From Anaerolineae bacterium (lineage in GTDB: Bacteria > Chloroflexota > Anaerolineae > DRVO01): DNA of 64,000 bases. Positions 8,076 to 17,513 of the stretch are shown in pieces. The position numbers were made by a program, and so were the translations under genes. The notes under the pieces were generated by a model. It had not been told where the DNA came from. It saw only the letters and a program-made list of their open reading frames with translations, and did no database searches. How positions within the stretch are numbered: the stretch's first letter is position 1; each line of letters begins with the position of its first letter. Location: positions 1-64,000 of the forward strand of contig JABLXR010000006.1 of assembly GCA_013178015.1 (NCBI GenBank), in the 5' to 3' direction.

Positions 8076-9449
8076 CTATGTCCCTTCGATGTCGAGCCCG
8101 GTATCAGGCCAATCGGGATAGGGTTCCATCGCTTTGTTGACCTCGGCCTCGGCATCGGCCAGCGCCTGCTCAGGCGACTTCACACCGAGGCTGACGGATT
8201 CAAGCATGGTGGCGATGGTATCTCCCATCTGTGAGTGTATGGGCCACTTACCCTGAGGGGCACCGTAGGTCGCGATGCCTTTGAAGGTCGCGGCGGTGCC
8301 ACGGAGGCGCATGTAGTCACTTTGGTCCACGGCTGACTTGCGTGGTGGTAGCTGGCCCCTGCTCTCGGCATATGCCACCAGACTATCTAGGGAAAGGTGT
8401 AGCTTCAGGAAGTCCCAAGCCGCTTCGGGATACTTGGAGTTGGGGGCAAGGGCCACCTGGTTGATGTAGGCTGTAACCACACGCCGCTCCTTCAGCGGCG
8501 GTAGAGGCAGCACCCAGTACTCCTCTTTCTCCGGCGCGTACTTGACCAACTCGCGCCAGTAGTACGAGGACACGTACCAGGCAATCACCACTTGCCCGGT
8601 GGCAAAGTAGTTGATGGGCGACTCTGCCAGTGGTGCTGCGCCTGTGGGCGCGGCAGCCCAGTTACGCTCTTTGATAAAGTTGAGGGCCCAAAGCCCGGCC
8701 TCGCTGTTGAAGGCGGCCTTGCCCCCTTTGAGTAGCGCGCCCTTGGCGCTATAGAGCACAAGGTAGTACTCAAGAGCGTAGTTGTCTGCAGTAGATCCCA
8801 TCCGAACTAGCTTGCCGTCCTCAACAATGGTGAGCTCCGGCACAGCAGCCAGATAGTCATCGAAAGTCCAGTCGTCCGGAATCGTGACACCCGCTTCTTC
8901 AGTCAGGTCCCGCCGATAGCAGTAGTCACGAGGGGCAAGCACGTTGGGCAGGCCCCACATCTCGCCCTGCCATTCGCAGTAGTAGGTGCAGAAATCGAAG
9001 AAGTCCTCCGCTTCCTCCCACTCCGCAAGTCTCTCGTTGAGGGGCAGGGAAAGCTGATTCTCAGCAGCGATTGGGCTCATCTGCGCCCACATAGTGAAGA
9101 TGTCCGGAAGGGCGTTGGCTGCCTTCGAGGTCAGCAGCACCTCCTGAAGGCTTCCGGAAGGCAACGGGGTGATCTCTATGTTTCCGTTAGGATACTTCTC
9201 CTTCCAGGCCGGTATTAGCACCTCGTCAATGTACGGCTGATAGTCCGGGTTGACAGCGATCTGGCCCAGTAGGTCGAACTTCTCGTCCGACGGCGCCGGG
9301 GCCGCCACTTCCGTGGCGGCAACAGCCTCCGGCGCGACCGGAGCGGCTGAGGGCGTCGGCGCACATGCTGCCAGTACGCCACTTGAGGCGATGGCCACGC
9401 CAAGTAGCCCGGAGTCCTTTAGCAGAGCTCTACGAGTGATCCTGCCCAT
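8076..9449 (-). CDS. Sugar ABC transporter substrate-binding lipoprotein (operon 1)
   Basis: 457 residues. The N-terminus has a twin-arginine-like TRRALLKD, a hydrophobic stretch and lipobox LAAC (Cys about 29), then an Ala/Pro-rich linker, so it is an exported lipoprotein. The body is a family 1 extracellular solute-binding protein (IPAWKEKYPNGNIEITPLP, ALPDIFTMWAQMS, and a C-terminal repeat region with PDWPDTGLD). It captures a sugar outside the membrane for the MalF/MalG pair downstream. AGGAGG precedes ATG 9449. It is divergent from histidine kinase 1 across a 238-bp spacer, suggesting coordinated regulation. Confidence 0.93.
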   Translation of the reverse strand: MGRITRRALLKDSGLLGVAIASSGVLAACAPTPSAAPVAPEAVAATEVAAPAPSDEKFDLLGQIAVNPDYQPYIDEVLIPAWKEKYPNGNIEITPLPSGSLQEVLLTSKAANALPDIFTMWAQMSPIAAENQLSLPLNERLAEWEEAEDFFDFCTYYCEWQGEMWGLPNVLAPRDYCYRRDLTEEAGVTIPDDWTFDDYLAAVPELTIVEDGKLVRMGSTADNYALEYYLVLYSAKGALLKGGKAAFNSEAGLWALNFIKERNWAAAPTGAAPLAESPINYFATGQVVIAWYVSSYYWRELVKYAPEKEEYWVLPLPPLKERRVVTAYINQVALAPNSKYPEAAWDFLKLHLSLDSLVAYAESRGQLPPRKSAVDQSDYMRLRGTAATFKGIATYGAPQGKWPIHSQMGDTIATMLESVSLGVKSPEQALADAEAEVNKAMEPYPDWPDTGLDIEGT

Positions 9450-9687
9450 CTCTTCAGCCTCCTGTAGGCGAATGGAGAGCGATACCCGTCCACTAGCTTG
9501 TCAGCTTCCACCTCCAGGTCGCGTGTGGTACCATACTCGTACTGTGTACTGCACTCCGTAGCCCGCTTCAACCCTTCTCCGCCGATCGGCTGCCAGGCTC
9601 GCTGCCAAGACGCTGCCATGCGCTCGCTGGAGGCGTGGAACAACCTGAGAGATACTGGGCAGGGGCAACCTACCCATCGGAGGCTCG

Positions 9688-11895
9688 ATGCTCAAGTCCG
9701 TCTCCACTGTACTGCTTGAGGGTTACGAGGGCGACGAACACGTCCAGGAGCTTCGCTGGCGATCCCTGCTGCTCGTGGCACTGGCCTGTGCTATCTTGGC
9801 CTACGTATGGCTGTTCCAGGCCGCCACTTTCCCGGCCGGATTGTCAGGGTCAGTCCTGCCGCCTCTGGGCATGGTGGCTCCACCTCTGGTGCTGACCGCT
9901 GCCACCGCTATGGTACTGGCTCTGAGGAGGTACCACGCCATTGCCCCGGCAGTGATGGCGAGCGGACTCGTGGCGTGTCTCTTCATCTGGCAAGACCCTA
10001 TGCGCTACTACCTGGCTCCCGGGGCCGTCTGCGTCATCGGCCTTCTGGGCAGCCGCCGCCTGGGGGTGCTGGCCACCCTGGCTGTCTCGTCTCTGCCTGA
10101 TGCTCCCGGTCCAATGCTCACGTCCGTCTGGCTGGTCCTCTTTGCAGTGTACCTGTCAAGCGACTCCTTCTATGCTCTCATTCATGATGCCCTGATCAGA
10201 GAAGAGGCTGCCGCTGACCTTTCTCGCGAGCTACTGGAGCGCCGTGGTGAGCTTCGGCGCCTCAACGACTCGCTTCGCAACGCTTACCTTCTCCTTGAGC
10301 GCACCAATCATGAGCTTGCTGAAGCCAGGGACGAGGCCGAAGAGGCTCGGCGGCTCAAAGCGCGGTTCGCTGCTGTGGTCAGCCATGAGTTGCGAACTCC
10401 GCTCAACCTGATTCTCGGGTTCACTGAGGCCATGCACAAGATGCCGGAGCTCTACCGAGGGGCCGTGTTCACGCCAGAGCTGCGCGGCGACATCCGCGAG
10501 GTCTACCGTAGCGCCAGATACCTGCTCTCGCTGGTAGATGACGTGCTGGACCTGTCCCGTGTAGAGCAGACCGATCTGGCTTTGATGCCGCAGGAGACTG
10601 ATATCACGACCCTCATCCGCGAAGCTACCTCCGCTGTGGCAGGGCTCTTCCGCGGGCGGCCCGTCCGCCTGAGGGAGGAGTTCTCCGACCCCATCCCCCC
10701 CTGCATCGTGGACCCCACGCGCATTCGACAGGTGCTCACCAACCTGCTGACCAATGCTGCGCGGTTCACCGCCGAAGGTGAAGTGTGTGTCAGCGCATGG
10801 TTCGACGGGAACTACCAGGAGATAGTGGTGTGCGTAAGCGACACCGGTCCTGGCCTGCCCGCGGAAGACAGAACGCGCGTGTTTGACGCTTTCTTCCAGG
10901 TGACTGGCTCCCTGGGACGGGAGTATGGTGGCTCCGGGCTCGGTCTCGCCATCTGCAAGACATTTGTGCAGCTTCATGGCGGCCGCATCTGGGTGGAGAG
11001 CGAAGTCGGTCAGGGCAGCCGGTTCTACTTCAGCCTTCCGCTTCGCCCGTACTGGCGCAGCCTTGAGAAGTGGAAGCTCCAAGGTTCCGCAGATCCCTTC
11101 GGGGACAGCTTGTTGGTGCTCGGCGATGCGGGAGGTCTATCAGAGACTCTCCAGCGATCTCTATCCGACCTGAACATCCACCACGTTGCCGACCCGCTTG
11201 ATCTGAAGGAGGCAATTGCCCAGTGGCACCCCCGATGCGTCGTCGCTTTCGGGCAACACAGTGGACGACCGGCAGCTGAGTCCCTCGAGGGCTTGGCAGC
11301 TTGGCCGGGGCTGCCGCTTCTGCTCTGCGAGTTGCCGGATGGCAAGCCCCTTTCATCCTACCCACAGATCAGGGGAGTCCTGCGCAAACCAATCGCACAA
11401 CGGGCCTTGGTGCAAGCCGTGGACGAGCTGGGCCCGGTGCGCACCCTACTGGCGGTGGATGATGAAGAGGGCATGACGAGGCTCATACAGCGGATGCTCT
11501 CGCAGGCCCGGCCACATGTCTCAGTCCTAGCCGCTCACGATGGCGATGAAGCTCTCTCTGCTCTGCGCCAGTTCCGACCTGACGCTCTGGTTCTAGATCT
11601 GGCGATGCCGGGCAGGGATGGTCTATCACTATTGGAGGCTATGGCAAGCGAGAGCCTGGCCAACATACCCGTGGTTGTCCTCACTGGCCTGGGCGAACAT
11701 GGAGACGAGATAGCAGTCAGGCGTGTCGCTATCCAGTCCTTGCCTGGCCTTCGCGAGACGGAATTCATAGGCATCCTGCAGAGCCTGGCGCAGACGGCTC
11801 GGCCTTCGTATTTGGGACAAGCCGCGGCAGCTGACTTCTGCGACCCCGAGCCAGCCCAGCGCTCGCTGGCGCTTGACCCTCGTGATGGGAGGTGA
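9688..11895 (+). CDS. Hybrid histidine kinase 1 with two half-degenerate receivers
   Basis: 735 residues. About six membrane helices (25-160) without a large sensor domain, a coiled coil (172-228), HisKA with H233 (SHELRTPLN), HATPase with N356, D385TG and GSGLGLAI (about 415-422). Then two receiver-like domains. The first (about 472-582) keeps the beta5 Lys (LRKP, K567) but has Phe where the phosphorylated Asp belongs (VVAFGQ). The second (about 586-700) has the acidic pair DD 591-592 and D637 (LDLAMPG) but no Lys. ATG 9688 follows GGAGGCTCG. It probably signals to the adjacent response regulator; the signal is unknown. It is divergent from sugar operon 1 and paralogous to the kinase at 24367. 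Confidence 0.9.
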   Translation: MLKSVSTVLLEGYEGDEHVQELRWRSLLLVALACAILAYVWLFQAATFPAGLSGSVLPPLGMVAPPLVLTAATAMVLALRRYHAIAPAVMASGLVACLFIWQDPMRYYLAPGAVCVIGLLGSRRLGVLATLAVSSLPDAPGPMLTSVWLVLFAVYLSSDSFYALIHDALIREEAAADLSRELLERRGELRRLNDSLRNAYLLLERTNHELAEARDEAEEARRLKARFAAVVSHELRTPLNLILGFTEAMHKMPELYRGAVFTPELRGDIREVYRSARYLLSLVDDVLDLSRVEQTDLALMPQETDITTLIREATSAVAGLFRGRPVRLREEFSDPIPPCIVDPTRIRQVLTNLLTNAARFTAEGEVCVSAWFDGNYQEIVVCVSDTGPGLPAEDRTRVFDAFFQVTGSLGREYGGSGLGLAICKTFVQLHGGRIWVESEVGQGSRFYFSLPLRPYWRSLEKWKLQGSADPFGDSLLVLGDAGGLSETLQRSLSDLNIHHVADPLDLKEAIAQWHPRCVVAFGQHSGRPAAESLEGLAAWPGLPLLLCELPDGKPLSSYPQIRGVLRKPIAQRALVQAVDELGPVRTLLAVDDEEGMTRLIQRMLSQARPHVSVLAAHDGDEALSALRQFRPDALVLDLAMPGRDGLSLLEAMASESLANIPVVVLTGLGEHGDEIAVRRVAIQSLPGLRETEFIGILQSLAQTARPSYLGQAAAADFCDPEPAQRSLALDPRDGR

Positions 11896-11931
11896 ACTCT
11901 GCAGGAGCAGTCGAAGATTACTGAGGAAGAT

Positions 11932-13074
11932 GTGCGGGAGCTCCTCGGCGGGCTCTACGACAACGCCTACTTGAGCCAGCACCGCCTGTTGCCCATGCTG
12001 GTCGAGTCGCCCTCGCCCGACCCTGGATTCAGAGCTCAGCAGCTGCGCAGTCTGGTCATCGACACCGTCAACTCCCTCTGGCCGGCGGGAAGGCCATCCA
12101 CAGGCGATAGAAAGCAGCGGGCCTGCCGCGCACTGGCCTATCGCTACCTCGACGGCCTGGCAAACGCTGACATTCGAAAGCGACTGGCCATCTCCGAGAG
12201 GCAGCTGTTCCGAGACCTTAGCCTTGGAGTGCACCTTCTGGCTGTGGCTCTGTCCGCCCGCGCGGGCCGGCGGCCCGAGCCCAGTGAAGAGGCGCTAGCT
12301 GCCAGCTTGAGCAGAGTTGGCCTGAGACTGGAGCGGCTGTCCCTGCAAGAGGTGTGTTCCCAGGCGCTTCCGGTGGCGGAGAAGCTGGCGACCAAGCTGG
12401 ACAAGAAGCTGGTCGTCGAGGATGGTAGCAGCGGCGATTCCTTAGCTGTTGCCGATATGGCCCTGTCCCGTCAGGCTCTTATCGTGGTGCTAGCCTACGC
12501 TCTCCGCGCCGCAAGGTCAGAAGTGCTGCTCGAGCAGACCACCGGTACACAGACTGAGATCATCACCGTCCGGTTCGAAACGGATCCACAGCGCCTTGAG
12601 GACAGTGATCCAGAGGCACTGCACCTGGCCCGGCAGTTGCTCGAGCAGCAGGGCGGTTCTCTGCAAGTCTCTACCGCTGGCGAGCAGGTCATATGTCTTC
12701 ACTGGCCCAAGTTCCAGTCTCCCGCCATCCTCGTGGTGGAGGACGACCCCGGCATGCTGCGCCTCTTTGGCCGTTACCTTGGCGGGCACGGGTATCGGGT
12801 GATCGGGCTCTCAGACGGCTCGAGAGCCGTCGAACTCGCCCGCGAGAACCGGGTGCGTCTGGTGATACTGGACGTAATGATGCGCGGCATGGATGGGTGG
12901 GCAGTGCTGCAGCGGCTGAAGGCCAGCCCCGACACGCAGAGTGTCCCCGTTCTAGTCTGTTCAGTGATCAACGAGCCGCACCTAGCCAGCGTGTTGGGGG
13001 CAGAGATGCTCCTGAGGAAGCCGGTAACGGGAGAGCAGCTGCTGGAGGCTGTGGCCACCATCGTGGGCATATGA
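11932..13074 (+). CDS. Response regulator 1: HTH, degenerate HATPase, receiver
   Basis: About 380 residues. A sigma-70 region 4-like helix-turn-helix lies at about 62-105 (RYLDGLANADIRKRLAISER). The middle region (about 125-260) resembles a decayed HATPase: LSRQALIVVLAYALRAA in the N-box position, LHLARQLLEQQGG in the G-box position. The C-terminal receiver (about 263-380) has acidic EDD, phospho-Asp in LDVMMRG and Lys in LRKPV, so it looks functional. The start is uncertain: GTG 11932, or non-standard CTG 11899, which is 6 nt after GGAGG (11888-11892) and restores the N-terminal length of the paralogue at 26462-27676. The CTG start would lie 4 nt past the kinase stop, implying tight coupling. 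Confidence 0.85.
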   Translation: MRELLGGLYDNAYLSQHRLLPMLVESPSPDPGFRAQQLRSLVIDTVNSLWPAGRPSTGDRKQRACRALAYRYLDGLANADIRKRLAISERQLFRDLSLGVHLLAVALSARAGRRPEPSEEALAASLSRVGLRLERLSLQEVCSQALPVAEKLATKLDKKLVVEDGSSGDSLAVADMALSRQALIVVLAYALRAARSEVLLEQTTGTQTEIITVRFETDPQRLEDSDPEALHLARQLLEQQGGSLQVSTAGEQVICLHWPKFQSPAILVVEDDPGMLRLFGRYLGGHGYRVIGLSDGSRAVELARENRVRLVILDVMMRGMDGWAVLQRLKASPDTQSVPVLVCSVINEPHLASVLGAEMLLRKPVTGEQLLEAVATIVGI

Positions 13075-13194
13075 GCGGAACCGTAGACTCGCAGGCTGCA
13101 CATCGGCAGTTGCAGCCCAAAGGGCCGACTCGTCTTTGGCAGTATCCTGGCCCATGGTTGGGTCTCCCGAATCGCTCGACTCGCGGTCGGAGAC

Positions 13195-13335
13195 ATGGCG
13201 CCTCCTCCTGGCGCCAGGGCGTACCATCGGGTGCTCAAGCTCGCCCGCACCATCGCCGACCTGGCCGGCAGCCAGGCGATCGCCACCGTCCACCTGGCCG
13301 AGGCGCTGCAGTACCGGCAACGGGCGGTGGGGTAG
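13195..13335 (+). pseudogene. Duplicated 3' fragment of comM
   Basis: Bases 13211-13316 are identical to 2286-2391 of comM (106/106 by eye) and encode the C-terminal helical part ([19 protein letters not shown]...). The copy is in frame behind an ATG at 13195 and ends at TAG 13333, giving a 45-codon frame; GGAG upstream is too close to be a convincing ribosome-binding site. The rest of the 13075-13606 interval contains no other supportable gene. It is read as a non-functional remnant of a duplication or recombination. Confidence 0.85.
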
Positions 13336-13606
13336 GTCTGTCGCGCTATCGCTCAGCGCCCGCCCGTGGGCCGAGGACAGTCACATATGGCCGCCCCCAA
13401 CCGCATCGAGCGCGATTGCATCGGCGCCTGCCGTCCCGCCGCATGCTGCACTGGGCGTGATCCCTCTGCCACTCCCCTTCTCGAGAGAGACACATGCCAT
13501 TCCGTTGCGTGCGATGTCCAGGTGCGGTCTCTGTACGCGTAGCTTGCTCCTGTGATATGCTTCCTTCGAGGTCGCGTCACCTACAGATTCGGCCTGAGGC
13601 AGCCGC

Positions 13607-16363
13607 ATGAATGAGGCTGACCCACTTATCCGCACTAAGCTCCGCCTGCCCTTCACCCGCTCGGGGCTCGTCGCCCGACCGCGGCTCCAGCGACAGATCG
13701 CTCAAGGGCTGCAAGGCCCCGTCACTCTCATCACCGCCCCTGCCGGCTTCGGCAAGACTACCCTGGTGGCATCGTGTGTTGTCGGCTCCGGAATGCCTGT
13801 AGCCTGGCTGTCTCTCGACAAGGACGACAACCGGCCGGGGCGATTCCTCAGCTACCTGGTTGCTGCTCTGCAGGAGGCCGACAGCCGAATCGGGCGGCAG
13901 GCTGCGCCGCTCTTGGCATCACGACAAGCACCGCCTGAAGCGGTGCTCACCAGTCTCATCAATGACTTGGATGCCTGCGATGGGCAGATCGCTCTCGTAC
14001 TGGACGATTACCAGGCGATCAGCAGCGAGGCCGTGCACGAGCAAGTAGCTTTCCTCCTCGAGCACTGCCCTACTGCCCTGCATCTGGTGATCGCTACCCG
14101 CTCGGACCCGTTGCTTCCGCTGGCGCGTTGGCGGGTGCGCGGCCACACCCTCGAACTTCGGGCGGCCGATCTACGCTTTACCCAGTCCGAGGCAACCCTC
14201 CACCTGAACGACGTCATGGGCCTCCGCCTGGACGCGGAATCGGTGGCAGTACTGGAAGAACGCACGGAAGGGTGGATCGCTGGCCTGCAGATGGCAGCAC
14301 TGTCCATGCGCGATCGCGAGGACGTCTCTGGGTTCATTCAGGGCTTCTCAGGCACCAACCGCTACATCATGGACTACTTGCTGGAAGAGGTGCTGGCCAG
14401 CCAGCCGCCCGAGGTCCAGCGCTTTCTGCTACACACCTCGATTCTGGAGCAGCTGTCCGCGCCACTTTGTGCAGCAGTCCTAATAGCTGAAGAGCAGGAC
14501 GATGCGGTCGCTGACGGGCTATCAGCATTCGCCGGGCTTCCCACCTCCTCGGCCTGCCAGCAGGTCCTCGAGTACGCGGAGCGGGCGCAGCTGTTCCTGG
14601 TACCCCTGGATGATGAACGGATCTGGTATCGCTACCATCATCTGTTCGCCGACCTGCTGCGTACACAACTGCAGAAGTCTCTCGGCGCCCAGGGCATCGC
14701 CCGGCTGCACGTCCGCGCCGCCGACTGGCACGGACAGCATGGCTCGGTACTGGAAGCGATCAGTCATGCCTCCAAGGCCTGGGACGACGAGAGGGTCGAG
14801 CGCTTCATAGCGCAGCACTACATGGAACTGGTAAGCCAGGGCGAGCAGTCCTGGTTGCGTACCTGGACGGGGAAGCTGGACCGGGAACTGGTGCACAGCC
14901 GCCCCCTGCTATGCATCTATGAAGCATACAGCCACTCCTGGTTCGGCGAACTGGACGAAGCTGATCTGCTGCTGGAAGAGGCTGAGAGGCGCATTCGCTC
15001 TGAGATCTCGGCACCCGACGCGCACTCGATGGAGGTGCTCCTCGCCTATGTAAGAAGCCGCGTCACCGCCATGCGCGGAGATATCCAACGAGCCATCCAG
15101 TATTGCCTTGCGGCCCGCGCCGGCGTCCCTGCTGGCCATCTGGCCCTGCAACTGGACACCGGCATCACACTCGGATACGAATACTTCTTGGCTGGTGACT
15201 ACGATAACGCCGCCCCGGTGCTAAAGGACACGGTCCGATTGGGGGTTGCGGCCGGTGCCGTCATCAACACCGTGGCCGCGGCTTGCCTTCTGGCCAGGCT
15301 GCACGCCGTCCAGGGCAGGTTGCACGAGTCGCTTGGCACCTACCAGATGGCTGCGCAAGCAATCCCTGAGGCGGGGGGCCAGCATCTCGGCGCCAGGGCC
15401 CTGATCGAGGTCGGCCTGGCAGATGTGCTTTGCGAGTGGAATGACCTGGTGGCTGCTCTGGCTCACGTGAAGCAAGGCCTGGCCCTGCTTCCCTTCTGGG
15501 ACAAGGCAGACGATTGGGTCCTGGCCTACATCACTCTGGCTCGGATCAGTCTGGCCCTGGCGCGCAGGGGCGACGCGATAGAAGCCGTAGAAAGAGCAGC
15601 CCAGCTCGCGCAGGCGAGGGGCATCTTCTCCGAAGCTCGAGGCGCGGTCGAGGCCGCCCAGGCCAGGCTGTGGCTGGCCCGAGGCGAGCTGCGGCAAGCC
15701 TACCGTTGGGCAGCATCGTGGGAGGAGCGCTCCGCCACGGAGGGTGCGTTTCGGTTCGAGCACGAGGTGGCCCACATTGCCCGGGCCAGGGTGCTCATGG
15801 CGCAGAGCAGGCCCAACGCAGCCATCGGTCTGCTGCTGGATCTTGAGGAGACGGCCCGGTCAGCAGGACGGATGGGCCGAGTCATCGAGATCCTTCTCCT
15901 CAAGACACGGGCGATGTGGCACATGGGCGATTCCGAGTCTGCCCTTCAGGAATTGACCGGTTGTCTCGCTCTGGCCGAGCCCGCCGGTTACGTACGGGTC
16001 TTCCTGGACGAGGACCGACCCATGCGGACGCTGCTGTCTCAGTGGCTAGCCCGTGCCAGCCCCGGCTCGCTTCGAGACTACGCTGTCCGTCTGCTTTGCC
16101 AGTTCGACGCCGAACCACAGGCAGTGACGGCAACGCCGGCGAAGGACGCCCCAGTCGGCGACCTGGCCGAGCCACTGAGCCAGCGCGAGCTGGAGGTTCT
16201 CCGCCTGCTAGCCCTGGGCAGAACCAACAAGGAGATCGCCCGCCAGCTCGTCGTGGCGCCCGGCACAGTAAAAGCCCACACGGCCAGCATCTACCGCAAG
16301 CTGGACGTTGCCAACCGGTCCCAGGCGGTGGCCCGCGCCAGAGAGCTCGACATCCTCCCCTGA
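13607..16363 (+). CDS. MalT-like LuxR family transcriptional regulator
   Basis: 918 residues of the large ATP-binding LuxR (LAL/MalT, STAND ATPase) class. Walker A APAGFGKTT (K50), Walker B IALVLDDY (about 125-133), a winged-helix/arm region, a long TPR-like helical region (about 400-830), and a C-terminal LuxR HTH (about 855-915, LSQRELEVLRLLALGRTNKEIA). MalT itself is activated by ATP plus maltotriose; homologues sense diverse inducers. Start ATG 13607 gives the usual DPLIRTKLRLP N-terminus. It stands alone between two-component module 1 and the DUF4097-like genes, so the regulon cannot be assigned from position. Confidence 0.93.
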   Translation: MNEADPLIRTKLRLPFTRSGLVARPRLQRQIAQGLQGPVTLITAPAGFGKTTLVASCVVGSGMPVAWLSLDKDDNRPGRFLSYLVAALQEADSRIGRQAAPLLASRQAPPEAVLTSLINDLDACDGQIALVLDDYQAISSEAVHEQVAFLLEHCPTALHLVIATRSDPLLPLARWRVRGHTLELRAADLRFTQSEATLHLNDVMGLRLDAESVAVLEERTEGWIAGLQMAALSMRDREDVSGFIQGFSGTNRYIMDYLLEEVLASQPPEVQRFLLHTSILEQLSAPLCAAVLIAEEQDDAVADGLSAFAGLPTSSACQQVLEYAERAQLFLVPLDDERIWYRYHHLFADLLRTQLQKSLGAQGIARLHVRAADWHGQHGSVLEAISHASKAWDDERVERFIAQHYMELVSQGEQSWLRTWTGKLDRELVHSRPLLCIYEAYSHSWFGELDEADLLLEEAERRIRSEISAPDAHSMEVLLAYVRSRVTAMRGDIQRAIQYCLAARAGVPAGHLALQLDTGITLGYEYFLAGDYDNAAPVLKDTVRLGVAAGAVINTVAAACLLARLHAVQGRLHESLGTYQMAAQAIPEAGGQHLGARALIEVGLADVLCEWNDLVAALAHVKQGLALLPFWDKADDWVLAYITLARISLALARRGDAIEAVERAAQLAQARGIFSEARGAVEAAQARLWLARGELRQAYRWAASWEERSATEGAFRFEHEVAHIARARVLMAQSRPNAAIGLLLDLEETARSAGRMGRVIEILLLKTRAMWHMGDSESALQELTGCLALAEPAGYVRVFLDEDRPMRTLLSQWLARASPGSLRDYAVRLLCQFDAEPQAVTATPAKDAPVGDLAEPLSQRELEVLRLLALGRTNKEIARQLVVAPGTVKAHTASIYRKLDVANRSQAVARARELDILP

Positions 16364-16506
16364 GATCCCCACACACGCCGCAGTGGCCAGACGCCACGCG
16401 CCAGCGCCCTAAACCCTCCGGGTAAACCACAGATATCCCCTTTGGCAGATGCGGGCTTCCTCGCTGCGCGCGAGACTAGGGCCGTACATCGGCAAGGAGG
16501 GCCACG

Positions 16507-16731
16507 GTGCCGCAATGGTATGAGATCACAGTCAGGGGCCATCTCGATCCGCGCTGGTCGGTGAGGTTCGCCGACCTGCAAGTGACGCACCTGGAGGGGA
16601 ATGCAACCCGGCTGTCCGGCCTACTCCCGGATCAGGCGGCGCTCCACGGGCTACTGGAGCGCATACGCGACCTCAACCTGACCCTGATCTCCGTTACCTG
16701 CGGCGGTCCTTCTACCGAGTGGCGCGAATGA
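16507..16731 (+). CDS. Small conserved protein of unknown function
   Basis: 74 residues with GTG start preceded by AAGGAGG. The pattern YEITVRGHLDPRWSVRF ... THLEGNATRLSGLLPDQAALHGLLERIRDLNLTLISV resembles a widespread family of 65-80 residue soluble proteins in actinobacteria and Chloroflexota with no known function, often near regulators or ATP-binding LuxR genes. No signal peptide or metal site is visible. It overlaps the upstream extension of the next frame, so the two are probably co-translated. Confidence 0.75.
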   Translation: MPQWYEITVRGHLDPRWSVRFADLQVTHLEGNATRLSGLLPDQAALHGLLERIRDLNLTLISVTCGGPSTEWRE

Positions 16732-16748
16732 TAGGCATGGAGGGAGAC

Positions 16749-17513
16749 ATGACTAGTCTAGCCGCCGGTTCCCGCACTATGGCCGTGATGATCTGCCTTA
16801 TCCTACTGCTTGCCGCCACAATTGGCCTGGCCTCTTGCGCAAGCGCAACCGGAGACGTTCTCACCTACGATCTGGTGGAGCCTCTCAATGGCGTGACGTC
16901 TGCCAGGTTCAACATCGACGCAGGCAACGGCAACCTCACCATTGACTGGCTCACCGGAGGCGAGCCGCTGCTGGCAGGGGGCACCCTGCAGTACCTGGAA
17001 AGGCAAGGGCAGCCCATGCGGACTCTGGTCTCGTTTCTCGGCGAGGCTACGCTAACACTGGAGGGAGGGGATCAGGGACAGTCCTGGTTCCGCCTGCCTT
17101 GGGCAGCCTGCAACGGGGCCACCGAGTGGAACATCCACCTCAATCCCACAGTCTCGTCCGATATCACCGCCCACAGCAACGGCGGCAACGTCAGGCTGAA
17201 CCTGGCCAGCATGGCTGTCACCAGAGTCACGGCCGATACCGGCGGAGGCAACATGGAAGTGATCCTGCCCGACAACGCCACCAACCTCACCGTCTCTGCC
17301 AAGACGGGCGCGGGAAACGTACTGGTCAGCCTCCCAAGCGGCCTCGCAGCACGCATCCACGCTACCACCGGACTGGGTAAGGTGATCGTGGACCCGAGCT
17401 TCAGCCAGACCGACAAACACACCTACCAATCATCCGACTACGATACCGCCGCCAACAGGGTCGAGCTCACCCTCAGCAGCGGCGCGGGCAACGTGAACGT
17501 CACCACCAACTAA
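16749..17513 (+). CDS. DUF4097-like lipoprotein, tandem copy 1
   Basis: About 254 residues. ATG 16749 is chosen because GGAGGGA lies just upstream and it begins a signal sequence (MAVMICLILLLAATIGLASC, split) with lipobox LASC. The mature part is a series of short beta-strand repeats rich in G-N-L/V-x-V (GNGNLTIDW, GGNVRLNLAS, GGGNMEVILPD, GAGNVLVSLPS, GAGNVNVTT), typical of DUF4097 / 'toast rack' beta-helical adhesin-like folds. Such proteins are often attached outside the cell and encoded near envelope-stress regulators; the biochemical role is unknown. The region 16855-17508 is duplicated almost perfectly 712 bp downstream. Confidence 0.8.
   Translation: MTSLAAGSRTMAVMICLILLLAATIGLASCASATGDVLTYDLVEPLNGVTSARFNIDAGNGNLTIDWLTGGEPLLAGGTLQYLERQGQPMRTLVSFLGEATLTLEGGDQGQSWFRLPWAACNGATEWNIHLNPTVSSDITAHSNGGNVRLNLASMAVTRVTADTGGGNMEVILPDNATNLTVSAKTGAGNVLVSLPSGLAARIHATTGLGKVIVDPSFSQTDKHTYQSSDYDTAANRVELTLSSGAGNVNVTTN

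Noticed and set aside
12693-13460. Long plus-strand frame overlapping the end of response regulator 1 and the comM fragment
   Set aside because: Arg/Pro/Gly-rich shadow frame; the receiver and comM remnant are read in other frames.
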